From Diplonema papillatum (taxonomy: Eukaryota > Euglenozoa > Diplonemea > Diplonemida > Diplonemidae), in assembly GCA_030068145.1 (NCBI GenBank), contig JAPJBO010000505.1:1-64000 (forward strand): a stretch of DNA of 64,000 nucleotides. The letters run 5' to 3'. The position numbers and the translations under genes are program-made. The notes beneath the pieces were generated by a model, which saw only the letters and a list, made by a program, of their open reading frames with translations, was not told where the DNA came from and made no database searches. The first letter of the stretch is position 1; every line of letters starts with the position of its first letter. Below, piece after piece: positions 27,091 to 36,081 of the stretch.

Positions 27091-28339
27091 GTCCGGCCAC
27101 TAAAGCATTAAAGTAGTGAGCGATCTACGACAAAACGTGGTCACGGAATCGTGTGAGCGGCCTGCAGATGCAGGTACTGGGTGGTCGTTCGGTAAGGTCA
27201 CACTCGTCTGCCGAAACCCTTGTAGGCTTCAAATTGAAGTCAATGGCCGGCAGCTCGAAGAAAGTCTCCGTTCCCAGCTGAGTCATCACCTGTTCAAGAC
27301 TGCTGGATCTGGCGAAACGCCGACTGAACCCGGAGGCCTTGCCGATCCTTACCGCACCCCAGACTCTGCAGACGTCGCCGCCACCGCGCTACGAACGCGT
27401 GGCTGTCACTCCGCTGTGCTTGTTCCGCGGCACTGCTGCCGGCAGCCACACTCGGTTTTCACAAACCGAGGAGTTCATCCAAATTATGATCAAGGAAACA
27501 ATACGAGACGTGTCACGAAACTTTAGCCTGCAACGCAGCACACGTTGAGCCGTGCGGGGTGCTGCGGGTGACTGTACTAGTAGTACAGAACAGTGTGGGG
27601 GCTGGCACCGGTGCTGGTCGGTGCCCGGGAACAGTAGGGTCGGGTCGTAGGGTGCACGCATGCCCGACCCTACTGTAGACTTCTTGGGAAATCGTGATGA
27701 CTCCGTTTCGTCGTTCGACTGTTTTCTTTTGCCTAACGGCCTTCGACAAAGCTTCGTGGTGGTTGGTGATTTGCAACTTGACTGCTACAGTTGGCTGCCC
27801 GGGGCCGGGTCTGGACGTACCGATTCGTAGCCGGATGATGCATCTCTGCTGGGAGTGCCGCCCACTGTGAGTGCGGCTCAGCATTGAGTTCTTTTAAGTA
27901 CATGAGGACGAGTCACGCTACGGACTGCAGCCTGTGATACAGGCTTTCAACAGCCACCAGTATCAGCAGGCCGTGTAGCCAACACGGCATGCGTCACAGT
28001 CGACAAGAGGCTCGGTCACTCACCCGGCTACCGCGATGCTCGCCGAGAAGCGTCAGACTCTGACTCAAGACCGAACTGATGCTGATGCAGAATGTCGGGC
28101 AAAAAGCTACTCTTGGTGAAAGACTCCAGGTGCAGCCACGGTCCGGCTGTCTTACTGTCCTGCCCGTACACAAAGCTACGGATACGCACGTGTTTTTGTT
28201 TGGAAGTCCCACACAGGCCGGTGCCGGGGCTCAACCTCGCGCGGAGAGCCCCGCGGCGGCACTGGAATGGATCTACTGTTGAAACGTTGAAACAGTAGAA
28301 CGTGCCCCCCTGTTGTAGTAGTCCATTCTCAGCCCCAGG

Positions 28340-28725
28340 TCCAAGTTTTGGGTCCAAGTTTTGAGTCCAAGTTTTGGGTCCAAGTTTTGGGTCCAAGTAT
28401 TGGGTCCAAGTATTGGGTCCAAGTATTGGGTCCAAGTATTGGGTCCAAGTATTGGGTCCAAGTATTGGGTCCAAGTATTGGGTCCAAGTATTGGGTCCAA
28501 GTATTGGGTCCAAGTATTGGGTCCAAGTATTGGGTCCAAGTATTGGGTCCAAGTATTGGGTCCAAGTTTTGGGTCCAAGTTTTGGGTCCAAGTATTGGGT
28601 CCAAGTTTTGGGTCCAAGTTTTGGGTCCAAGTATTGGGTCCAAGTTTTGGGTCCAAGTTTTGGGTCCAAGTTTTGGGTCCAAGTTTTGGGTTCAAGTTTT
28701 GGTTCAAATTTGTGGGTCCAAGTTT
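28340..28725 (+). repeat. 13-bp minisatellite, unit TCCAAGTATTGGG
   Basis: About 28 units, with ATTGGG and TTTTGGG variants, degenerating at both ends. The TTGGGTCCAA core is the same as in the array at 24.0 kb but with AAGT instead of AAAT. Long open frames across it on both strands are artefacts. Confidence 0.95.
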
Positions 28726-28848
28726 GGGTCGGATTTTGGACCAACTTTGGGTCCGCACTGCGTGTAAAGCTCATTCTTACTTTTCATGCTCGCCTTTTGG
28801 TGTTCAAGAGCAGCACTCACCATCCTGGCATCCACGCATTCCTGCAAC

Positions 28849-28992
28849 TTGGGTCCCCAACATGGGTCCCCAACTTGGGTCCCCAACTTGGGTCCCCAAC
28901 TTGGGTCCCCAACTTGGGTCCCCAACTTGGGTCCCCAACTTGGGTCCCCAACTTGGGTCCCCAACTTGGGTCCCCAACTTGGGTCCCAAACT
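28849..28992 (+). repeat. 13-bp minisatellite, unit CTTGGGTCCCCAA
   Basis: Eleven units in a row. It is the third array in this region with a 13-bp period and a TTGGGTCC core. Confidence 0.95.
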
Positions 28993-29039
28993 TGCCAAAA
29001 TCTTGGTCACAGCGGACAGGACTGTCGATCTAACAACGC

Positions 29040-29170
29040 GGACTATAATGGCAAAATCTAAGGAAACATGGACTATAATGGAAAGATCTAAGGGGCTTGG
29101 ACTATAATGGCAAAATCTAAGGAACATGGACTATAATGGAAAGATCTAACAAAACACGGACTATAATGGC
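29040..29170 (+). repeat. Five copies of a 29-30-bp unit with GGACTATAATGG
   Basis: GGACTATAATGG begins at about 29040, 29070, 29099, 29128 and 29158. The spacer alternates between CAAAATCTAAGG and AAAGATCTAA. A similar word, GGTCTATAATGG, is repeated at 49740-49785. Confidence 0.85.
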
Positions 29171-29620
29171 AATTGACTTCAGCCCCAGACCGTGTCAGGG
29201 GCGGCCGATTTCCTTGGTTGTTTTCAAAGTGCGCACCCGAAAAACAACCCATTCTTGGGCCAGCTCAGCCCCGAAGCCCCGGGGCCAGCCTCAACACTGT
29301 TGGACTCGCTATTGTAGCCTGCAGTTGCAAGAGCCTTCCCCTACTGCAGCCTGTGCCAGTGCAGGAGACCGTACGCTGCTACAGAGCAAGGACGTGAGCG
29401 CTGCCGACACTGACAGACGCCACAATCGTCAAAAAAAGTGGAAAACCAGGCGGAATTCGGGTTTGGGTGACGTTTCACATGGGTTTGAATCGTATTTTGA
29501 TGGCACAAAAAAAAGGCTACAAAAGGCTACAAAAAGCTACAGGAGCTACAGTAGCTAAAAACTGTAGCAGCTATAGCTGCTACAAAAGGCTACTGTAGCT
29601 AAACCTCACACTGCACAGGG

Positions 29621-30420
29621 CACAGAAGGCACGCGGTGGCTATCGGGAAACTGCGTCGCGCACTCAGACAGAATTGACAGCATGTACTTGGAACCGTCAG
29701 TAATCTGGACAACCGTTACGCTGGACGAATATCAGGAATCGACGAATATCTTCGGGCTGTTTCAAAATTCTTCTCGAAAATACAGGGTCAAAAGGGCCTT
29801 CCCCCCCCCCAAAAAAAAAGACTCCAGATACGCAAACTCTTTCGAACGCTGCACACGGGTATCCTTCACGGGTGCCCTTATATCCCGAACCGGGATATAT
29901 GGGCACCAAATTTGTTTTGAACCGGGATATAAGGGCACATATTTGTTAGGGGCGGGATATAAGGGAAATTTACCGAGAGAAAATGTTGATAACGAAACGG
30001 TTTGCCAACACAGAAAGTGCACGAACAAAAAAAAAAAAGAAGGGACGACGCCAAGGAAACAGGAAAATAAAAGACACGGAGGGCGCAGCACGACCCAAGC
30101 ATGCAGAGACATTAGAGACAAATGGGCCTAATTGACTTCCCCCCTTCAACCCCTCCTCGCCCCCATCCCCGCAACCCATTCTTTTCTTATTTATTGAGTT
30201 TACTACTTTTAACATCAAAAATATCACAAGACTGACGCTCTCGGGGGCACCACAACAATCTCAGCATGATGAGAGGAAAAGCAGTGTCAAAACAGCAAAG
30301 CAGAGGCACAAACCGCCCTAAAGATTAGCGACATCCCTCTATTTCCTTCCCTTCTATGTCACTCGTACTATCATAACGTAACTATGTGCCTCTCTAAGGC
30401 GACAGTACGTTTGAAACCCT
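29621..30420. other. Gene-free stretch before LINE D
   Basis: No gene. It contains a hairpin with GGGATATAAGGGCA repeats (29871-29907 and following) and an A-run at about 30029-30040. Confidence 0.5.
29871..29960. repeat. Hairpin and direct repeats with GGGATATAAGGG
   Basis: GGTGCCCTTATATCCCG and CGGGATATATGGGCACC (29871-29907) form a stem with one mismatch. The word CGGGATATAAGGG occurs twice more by 29965. Confidence 0.7.
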
Positions 30421-30539
30421 TTTTTTGTGTTTCCGACGATCCCGTGGGACGTACAGATTGGTGTCTTTCGACCTTTGTTTGTTTGTGAGGTTCAGCTTGG
30501 TGCGTGTGGTCGGTGGGCGGGGGGGTTGGTTAGGAAGCT

Positions 30540-33500
30540 CTACTGTATCGGGCTAGACTTTAATTCATGCTTGAGCCAGGATGCCCACTCCGCAGCCTTT
30601 CCGCTGGGCTCTTGGTAGCTGATCCGCTCGCATACACTTTTCATTACAGTGGCGTTGCGCGCTGCGAAGTCGTCCATGATTTGCCAGTACGTCACGTTGC
30701 ATTGTCCATAAATTCTCGCCAGGTCTGCTTCGGGTCCATAACTCCGCACGTGAAGCTCGTCGTTGGCCGTGAGCACGTGCTTAGCACTTCCTCGTTCAAC
30801 GCATCCTACGACGGCGCACGCCTCGCTCGTTCTAAACGGCATGATCGTCCTTCGGACCAGGGCCTGGAGCAAGTCCGTCGCGCCGTGTAGCTTCCGCAGT
30901 GCCCGGAGGGTTTGCGTGCTGAGGCACCGTGGCGGCACTTCATTCGTCAGTCGGTCGCGGACCGCCATGTCACGGCTGCAGTTGCGGCTCCTCCGCAGGA
31001 AACGGCCACTCTCTTCCAGCTGCACCAGGTCATTCGCCTCGTCGTTGTCGTCGGGCTGCTGCCGTCGGCGTCGACACAGCCTTGTGACTTTGGCTACGCT
31101 GTAGCACCACTCGATGTCGAATGAGCGGATACTTTGGTGCGCATTGGTCGCTGCTTCGTCGGCCGCGTTGATATCCGCGTTGTCGCGGTGGCCCCTTGCC
31201 CACTGGACCACCGGGATGTTGCGCAGAACCGCGGCGACGGGGTCTCCTTTCCGGGGGTTCCGCGTGCGGGCTATCGCACTCTGACTGTCACTGCGCAGAG
31301 TGACTGTGGCCTGGGGCTGCACTGCGTCTAGGGCTGTGGCGAGCACCATCAACGCGCACAGTTCTGCGTCTGTGCTGGAGCTGATCCTACCTTGGATTTT
31401 TGCCCCGTAGGCCGTCCCGTTGACGTAGACGCCTACGGACCCCCTGCCTTCTCGTTCGTGGTAGCTGCCGTCGGTAGCCACCTTGATCTCCCCGCCTTCG
31501 GCTTCGGCTTTCCGGAGGGCCTTTTCCGTCCACGTAACAATGTACGGTTTTCGGCCTCTTCGTGGTGGCCCTAGCTCGAAACCGGTCGCCGGTATGCGTC
31601 CTTCCGTGGCGTGGGGGTGAGCAGCCATGTACGCCCTTGCCCTCTGCTGTTCCGCGAAATCCTTCACAGGTGTCATCCCGTAACCGAAGGTGCATGCTGG
31701 GTAGTTTGCGATGCCCTTACTGCCGCGGTGCTTCGGGATCAGCTTGTTGTATGCTGCGAGGAGTTTTGGGTGGGAGGGGTCAAAGCACTTGGCGATCGCT
31801 TGTACCGCTAGGGTCGGTAGTGCATGACTTCTGTATCGGTCGCACTTGCCTCTCGTGGAGCAGAAGTACGACTGTGCGACAAGTGCGCAGACTCGGCTGA
31901 AGCGTTCCATCTTGGCTCGGTTGCGAGTGCAGGTTGCATGGTCCTTGTCCCCATGGAGACACCCTCCGAGGAGCCTTGAGGAGAGCCGCGTCGTGACTTC
32001 GCCGTGTCCGGGTACCGACAACTTGCAAACTCTCGTTGCGACCACTACGAGCTTCCTTCGAGCCATCTTCATCCCCTTGCGCGCCATCCAGTCGTTGAGC
32101 GTCTTGATCTGGGCGGGGACAGAGTCGATAGTCGCATGAGACGTCAGATCATCGATGTAGGCCTTGCATTGTTCGATTGCAGGTGGATCGGCTGTGTAAT
32201 AGAGGTATAGAATTACACTCAGCGGGGACCCCTGCAACAGTCCCCTCCGCGGCGCCATTGGCTGGGTGTAGCCTTTGTTTGTTGTCAGTGTGAACCATTG
32301 GGACCCTAGTATGCTCTTGACCGAGTTCGCCCATTCATCGCCGAAGTCGTTTCGGATGTCTTCGAGGAGCTTGTCGTGTGGCACTGTGTCATAGGCCGCC
32401 TCGATGTCGGCGATTACGACGGCTGGGTCCTCGATGTCGCTGTCTAGCCACTCTTGCGCCCGTTGGAGGATCTCAAGAGTCGCATGCTGATGCTGGCATC
32501 CGTACTGGAAGTCGCTGGTTCTTATTCGTTCGATGCATAGGTCTCTGATTTTAAGGTAGAGGCAGACATGAAGACACTTGAGCATCAGTGGCATGATGGC
32601 GATGGGTCGAAAGGCGTTTGGGGACTTCTGCTTCGCGCCAGGTTTTAGGAGCAGGAAGATCCAGGACAAAGCGTGCTCGTGGGGAATTCCGGTTTCCAGC
32701 CACTCGTTAAAAGTGTCGGCTACTGTTGCAATTTCTTTTGGACGGAGTGTGGAGAGGAATGTTGCCGACAAGTCGGTTGTTCTGGCCTTCTTCTTCACGA
32801 GCGGGATTGCCAACGCCACGTCCTGCGGGGTAATGGTGACTGCTTTGCGGCGCTTCGGGTTTTCTTCTTCGCTCTCTTCTGCTGGCTGTGTCGGTCGTGA
32901 TGTTACGGCGTCGTATCGGAGTTGGAAGTGCGCGACGACGGCGGCGACGTTGGGGATGTTGGGAGGTTCATATGGGCGTCGGAGCTGAGTGGCGTGGTTG
33001 CTGTTTTCGCCTCTCGTGGCGTAGGCGATCCGTCTCCGGATGTCGTTGATTTGGCGATTCAGCTCCTTCTTTTCGTCCTCGTTCGTGGCAGTGCGTCGAT
33101 TCAGTAACCTCGTATTGAGGGCCCGTTGGAGTCGTGCGATTTTGGTTGTGCGGTAGCGTGGTGGTCTGACTACCAGGGGGCCAGTCATTGTCGCCATGAG
33201 CCCGTCAAAGTCGTCTGCCACAGGTCGGTCGTTTTTGGGGTATCTCATCGGTGGAATTACCCTCACGATCGTGTGGTCGTACTCTACGGTGATTGCTGCA
33301 TGGTCGCTCCCGCCTGAGAAGCGCGCGGATACGAAAACGCAACTTGTTCCTCGGGGTACGAAAACCCTGTCTAGCGATGTGCTGGCGTTGCTGCGCTGGT
33401 AGGTCGTCCGTCCTCGTACGAGTTCGTCGCCCGCCTTGTCCCTTACGAATCCTTCGACGGCGGGTGTCGTATTTCCGTTGAAGTCTCCGGTGACCACGTA

Positions 33501-34358
33501 TTCGCCTGGGGACCTCCTCATTGTGTTCACGATCCAGCTGCCGAGGGCTTCCGCCTCTGCTTTTAGGGTGTTGTTTACGACGTATACAGAAACGATGCGC
33601 AGGACTCGCTCTCCTATCTTCAGATCGGCGTAACAGCAGGTGCGGTGCGATCCCGTGCGTAGGATGTGCGTCGATGAGCTGTTCGGGACAAGGATGCTGC
33701 TTCGGGCGATTCGTTTTGACCCCAACTCTTCCACTGCGACTACTAGCACTTGCCAGCCTTTAAGTCGCGCCATGTCTTCGAAAACGACGGGGTCCCTTCC
33801 GATTTCGCTCACAGCTAGGATGTTCGCACAAGGGAGTAGGTCGAAGAAGGCAGACAGACTCTTCTTGCAGCATGAGTTGCAGCTTACGATACGTACTTTG
33901 CTTCCAGCGGATGGGGTGACAGGGCGGTGGTTTGCGGGGTTGTATGCATCGCCTTCTTTGGAGATGGTGGGTGGGAACATGGTGAGCTGAACCGGTGCTT
34001 GATTGTTTGGCGGTGAAGAGGCTGGTTGTTGTGGTGATGATGATCGGAGTCCTGCATCCGGCTGATTACTTGTAGCTGGCGGGGCAGCTGGTAGAATTAG
34101 TACTTGGGGAGGGAGTATGATGGGGTTGTGGGTGGGGATAGGCTGCTTTGGTGAACCACGTGCTCTGGTGGGGATGGGGAGGAGGGGGACACCTGATGAT
34201 GCGGGTGGGACGGGCAAGGGGAGGAGGGGGACACCTGATGATGCGGGTGGGACGGACAATGATGATGATGCGGGGGCTGAGGCTGGGCCGCGCGTGCTAC
34301 TTGTTGCCTGGGTGTGATGGTGCTGATCGTGAAAGCTGCAGCTGGGCGTTTGCGACAC
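30540..34358 (-). CDS. LINE D ORF2: endonuclease, reverse transcriptase (YIDD), RNase H
   Basis: The open frame has up to 1272 codons; the codon at 34358 is GTG, and the first ATG in frame is near 33980, just before the endonuclease. I give the full open frame. After a Pro/Ser-rich N-terminus (two copies of PPASSGVPLLP) comes an APE-like endonuclease (VRIVSCNSC, VVTGDFNG, SDHAAI). The RT has AFRPIAIMPLMLK, DIEAAYDTVPHDKLL, GLLQGSPLSVILY and the active site YIDD instead of YADD. RNase H has VATDGSYHE, STDAELCALM, LRSDSQSA and WARGHRDNADINAADEAA. No internal stops. ORF1 ends 36 bp upstream in the same frame, with TAG and then TAA between. Confidence 0.85.
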   Translation of the reverse strand: MSQTPSCSFHDQHHHTQATSSTRGPASAPASSSLSVPPASSGVPLLPLPVPPASSGVPLLPIPTRARGSPKQPIPTHNPIILPPQVLILPAAPPATSNQPDAGLRSSSPQQPASSPPNNQAPVQLTMFPPTISKEGDAYNPANHRPVTPSAGSKVRIVSCNSCCKKSLSAFFDLLPCANILAVSEIGRDPVVFEDMARLKGWQVLVVAVEELGSKRIARSSILVPNSSSTHILRTGSHRTCCYADLKIGERVLRIVSVYVVNNTLKAEAEALGSWIVNTMRRSPGEYVVTGDFNGNTTPAVEGFVRDKAGDELVRGRTTYQRSNASTSLDRVFVPRGTSCVFVSARFSGGSDHAAITVEYDHTIVRVIPPMRYPKNDRPVADDFDGLMATMTGPLVVRPPRYRTTKIARLQRALNTRLLNRRTATNEDEKKELNRQINDIRRRIAYATRGENSNHATQLRRPYEPPNIPNVAAVVAHFQLRYDAVTSRPTQPAEESEEENPKRRKAVTITPQDVALAIPLVKKKARTTDLSATFLSTLRPKEIATVADTFNEWLETGIPHEHALSWIFLLLKPGAKQKSPNAFRPIAIMPLMLKCLHVCLYLKIRDLCIERIRTSDFQYGCQHQHATLEILQRAQEWLDSDIEDPAVVIADIEAAYDTVPHDKLLEDIRNDFGDEWANSVKSILGSQWFTLTTNKGYTQPMAPRRGLLQGSPLSVILYLYYTADPPAIEQCKAYIDDLTSHATIDSVPAQIKTLNDWMARKGMKMARRKLVVVATRVCKLSVPGHGEVTTRLSSRLLGGCLHGDKDHATCTRNRAKMERFSRVCALVAQSYFCSTRGKCDRYRSHALPTLAVQAIAKCFDPSHPKLLAAYNKLIPKHRGSKGIANYPACTFGYGMTPVKDFAEQQRARAYMAAHPHATEGRIPATGFELGPPRRGRKPYIVTWTEKALRKAEAEGGEIKVATDGSYHEREGRGSVGVYVNGTAYGAKIQGRISSSTDAELCALMVLATALDAVQPQATVTLRSDSQSAIARTRNPRKGDPVAAVLRNIPVVQWARGHRDNADINAADEAATNAHQSIRSFDIEWCYSVAKVTRLCRRRRQQPDDNDEANDLVQLEESGRFLRRSRNCSRDMAVRDRLTNEVPPRCLSTQTLRALRKLHGATDLLQALVRRTIMPFRTSEACAVVGCVERGSAKHVLTANDELHVRSYGPEADLARIYGQCNVTYWQIMDDFAARNATVMKSVCERISYQEPSGKAAEWASWLKHELKSSPIQ

Positions 34359-34394
34359 AGAGCTCGACGTCGTCGCTGCTTTGTTAGGTTAAGG

Positions 34395-35501
34395 CTACAG
34401 TCTGGGTGGCGTCTTTGGCGGTGGGGTGAAACCCGTTTCGGATGAGGCTGCCCGCTTCGTCCCGCGCCTCTCCCTATCGCTTCCGGTGACAACGGATTCC
34501 TCCGTGTTCTGGGTGCCGCCCCCGGCTGCGCTCTCGTTCGTTTCGTTCGTACCTTCTTCCTCTTTTCCAGCTGCGTTCTGTGTTGCTCCGTCTCCGTCTG
34601 CGTCATCGCCGATGCCACTCTCACTGCCACTAGTGTCGTCGGCAAGGTGTTCCGGCTCCTCCACCTCTGACACCGGTTGCATTAGGGTTTCTATGTGCCC
34701 AAAGCGGAGCACGTTTCCAAACGGGGTGGTGAAGGGGGTCCGGGCGAGCTCAGCTTCGTCGATGGGGCTGAGGCCCTCCACCACGTAAGCAACAAACCCC
34801 GGCCGTAGGCCGAAAACCGGGTAAACGGTTAGGCCGCTTTCAGGGCGGATTGCTGCAGTGGCTAAGGCGCCTGAGACCTCTAAGGAGTGCCACGTCCGGT
34901 CGCATCCAGTGAGGCCGAACTTCTTCTTTGAACGTTCTATGAAGACCTTGCGCTGGTCCTCGCGTCGTGCTTTTGTCACGATGTACCTTTCACCGTGCTT
35001 CAGGGCCATCCCGGATGGGTCCAGCAGTTCGGCCAGGTCCTCCCATTTGTTCTGGGACTCGGGGCGCACCTTTATCAAGTACTCGTTCGCCCCCGACCTT
35101 ATGACCCTGGCTTCGATGGCCGTGTCTTCCAAGGCTCGCAAGACCTCGTGGAAAGGTCTGACGGTCGTATCTTTCCTGGCCTCTGCTCGCTGGAACGTTT
35201 TCAGCTCCGTCCACCCCGGTTCTTCCAGCGCCCACTCGGCATAATAGGCGCTGTAGCCGGACTCCCTCACTGTCCGGAAAACCTTCTGCACATCGCAGTT
35301 CTCCCTCAATCGTACAAGCTTCACGCCGTTGGACCGGAAGAACCCGACCGCATTGCGCACGTCTTCGATAGCAGCTGTTCCTCCCATCTTCTCGAAAAGG
35401 ACGGCGAAACCTTCGATGGGCCCGCAGATGGACAGGAGCCGCTTGAGGTCGTCCTTGATTGATGACAGTTCGATGATCCGCTTTTCAGACACGGTAGACA
35501 T
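34395..35501 (-). CDS. LINE D ORF1, function unknown
   Basis: I take the ATG at 35501 (MSTVSEKRIIELSS), giving 368 residues; the frame upstream of it is only the A-rich leader. The first 270 residues are a mixed alpha/beta type of sequence without a motif I recognise; the last 100 are acidic and Ser/Thr-rich and end with a basic patch and PPPKTPPRL. There is no obvious zinc knuckle, astacin or ubiquitin-like part, unlike LINEs B and C. By position it should be the nucleic-acid-binding ORF1 product. It lies directly behind the SL sequence, so its AUG is the first in the presumed trans-spliced mRNA. Confidence 0.7.
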   Translation of the reverse strand: MSTVSEKRIIELSSIKDDLKRLLSICGPIEGFAVLFEKMGGTAAIEDVRNAVGFFRSNGVKLVRLRENCDVQKVFRTVRESGYSAYYAEWALEEPGWTELKTFQRAEARKDTTVRPFHEVLRALEDTAIEARVIRSGANEYLIKVRPESQNKWEDLAELLDPSGMALKHGERYIVTKARREDQRKVFIERSKKKFGLTGCDRTWHSLEVSGALATAAIRPESGLTVYPVFGLRPGFVAYVVEGLSPIDEAELARTPFTTPFGNVLRFGHIETLMQPVSEVEEPEHLADDTSGSESGIGDDADGDGATQNAAGKEEEGTNETNESAAGGGTQNTEESVVTGSDRERRGTKRAASSETGFTPPPKTPPRL

Positions 35502-35525
35502 TGGTTTTTTTTTTTTTTTTTTTGC

Positions 35526-35556
35526 CAATAAAGTACAGAAACTGTAGCTTTTAAAT
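35526..35556 (-). other. Spliced-leader remnant at the 5' end of LINE D
   Basis: On the minus strand, 31 bases reading from ATTTAAAAGCTACAGT to CTGTACTTTATTG match the 3' 31 of about 37-39 bases of the Diplonema SL exon as I remember it. The next bases are GC and a long A-run, not the GT donor of an SL RNA gene. It is thus a spliced mRNA copy, 24 bases before the ORF1 ATG. Confidence 0.7.
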
Positions 35557-36081
35557 AGCTTTTTTTTTTTTTTTGTCTCCGCTATTGCTCTACCCTTCAC
35601 ACCCTCCTCTACGCCTCATCATCCCATCATCATTTAAACATTCCTTCTTTTTCCTCTTATCTACTCCTTTTTCCCGTTTTCACATTCCTTCTCTTACATC
35701 CATCACTTCCTCCCCACTCCGCCGCAGCGCTCGTGCGAAAAACGAGAATGCTGGGGCAGAACCGCACGAAAACAGCAGAGAAGCCCCAAGCAAACCACAG
35801 CAAGAGGCGACACACGGGGAGGAAACCACCCCCAAGAAAAACGAAAGAGCGTGCAACTGCTCCAGCATTCCCTCCCTGAGCTTCCCCTCTCGGGCCACGG
35901 CACGAGCCAGAAAGAAGCTCCCCAACCGGACTTCTAACCGGAGCCGACAACAAGGCACCCCGGAAACCGTTCCTCCTCCCGACCTAACGCTAAGCTAAAG
36001 GATGGCCAGGTACATTCATGTTCCCGATGTTTCCCTCTCAAAAGGCTAAGGCCCAGCCTCCGTTTGTTGTCCTAGTGAGCT
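35557..36081. other. Gene-free stretch, pyrimidine-rich on plus strand
   Basis: A run of about 16 T (35561-35576) directly borders the SL remnant of LINE D. Beyond it, low-complexity C/T-rich sequence; no gene seen. Confidence 0.5.

Larger units (their letters stand above)
24563..29613. mobile_element. Non-autonomous element with CAGTGTGAGG ends and 7-bp target duplication
   Basis: The left end CAGTGTGAGGTTTAGCTACA at 24563 is the exact inverse of the right end finishing at 29613. CACAGGG stands on both outer sides (24556-24562 and 29614-29620). The CAGTG start resembles hAT elements, which normally duplicate 8 bp. Inside are a long inverted pair (24580-24835 against about 26052-26305), an RT fossil and three minisatellites. 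No transposase is encoded. It looks like a composite of several insertions. A related copy without the left end lies at 40302-42508. Confidence 0.7.
30422..35556 (-). mobile_element. LINE D, full-length-looking non-LTR retrotransposon with SL sequence at its 5' end
   Basis: On the minus strand the order is SL remnant, short A-rich leader, ORF1, ORF2, 3' UTR and a run of 8 A at about 30422-30429. The family is distinct from LINEs A, B, C and E. It lies inside the interval bounded by the family-2 inverted repeats. Confidence 0.75.

Noticed and set aside
28028..29107. Open frames up to 248 codons over the 28-kb minisatellites
   Set aside because: Same reason: stop-free tandem units, no other coding sign.
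24037..29170. CRISPR-like array
   Set aside because: Units are contiguous 13- or 29-bp repeats without unique spacers, in a eukaryotic genome.
35526..35580. An SL RNA gene at this place
   Set aside because: The SL exon sequence is followed by GC and an A-run, not by a GT donor and an Sm site.
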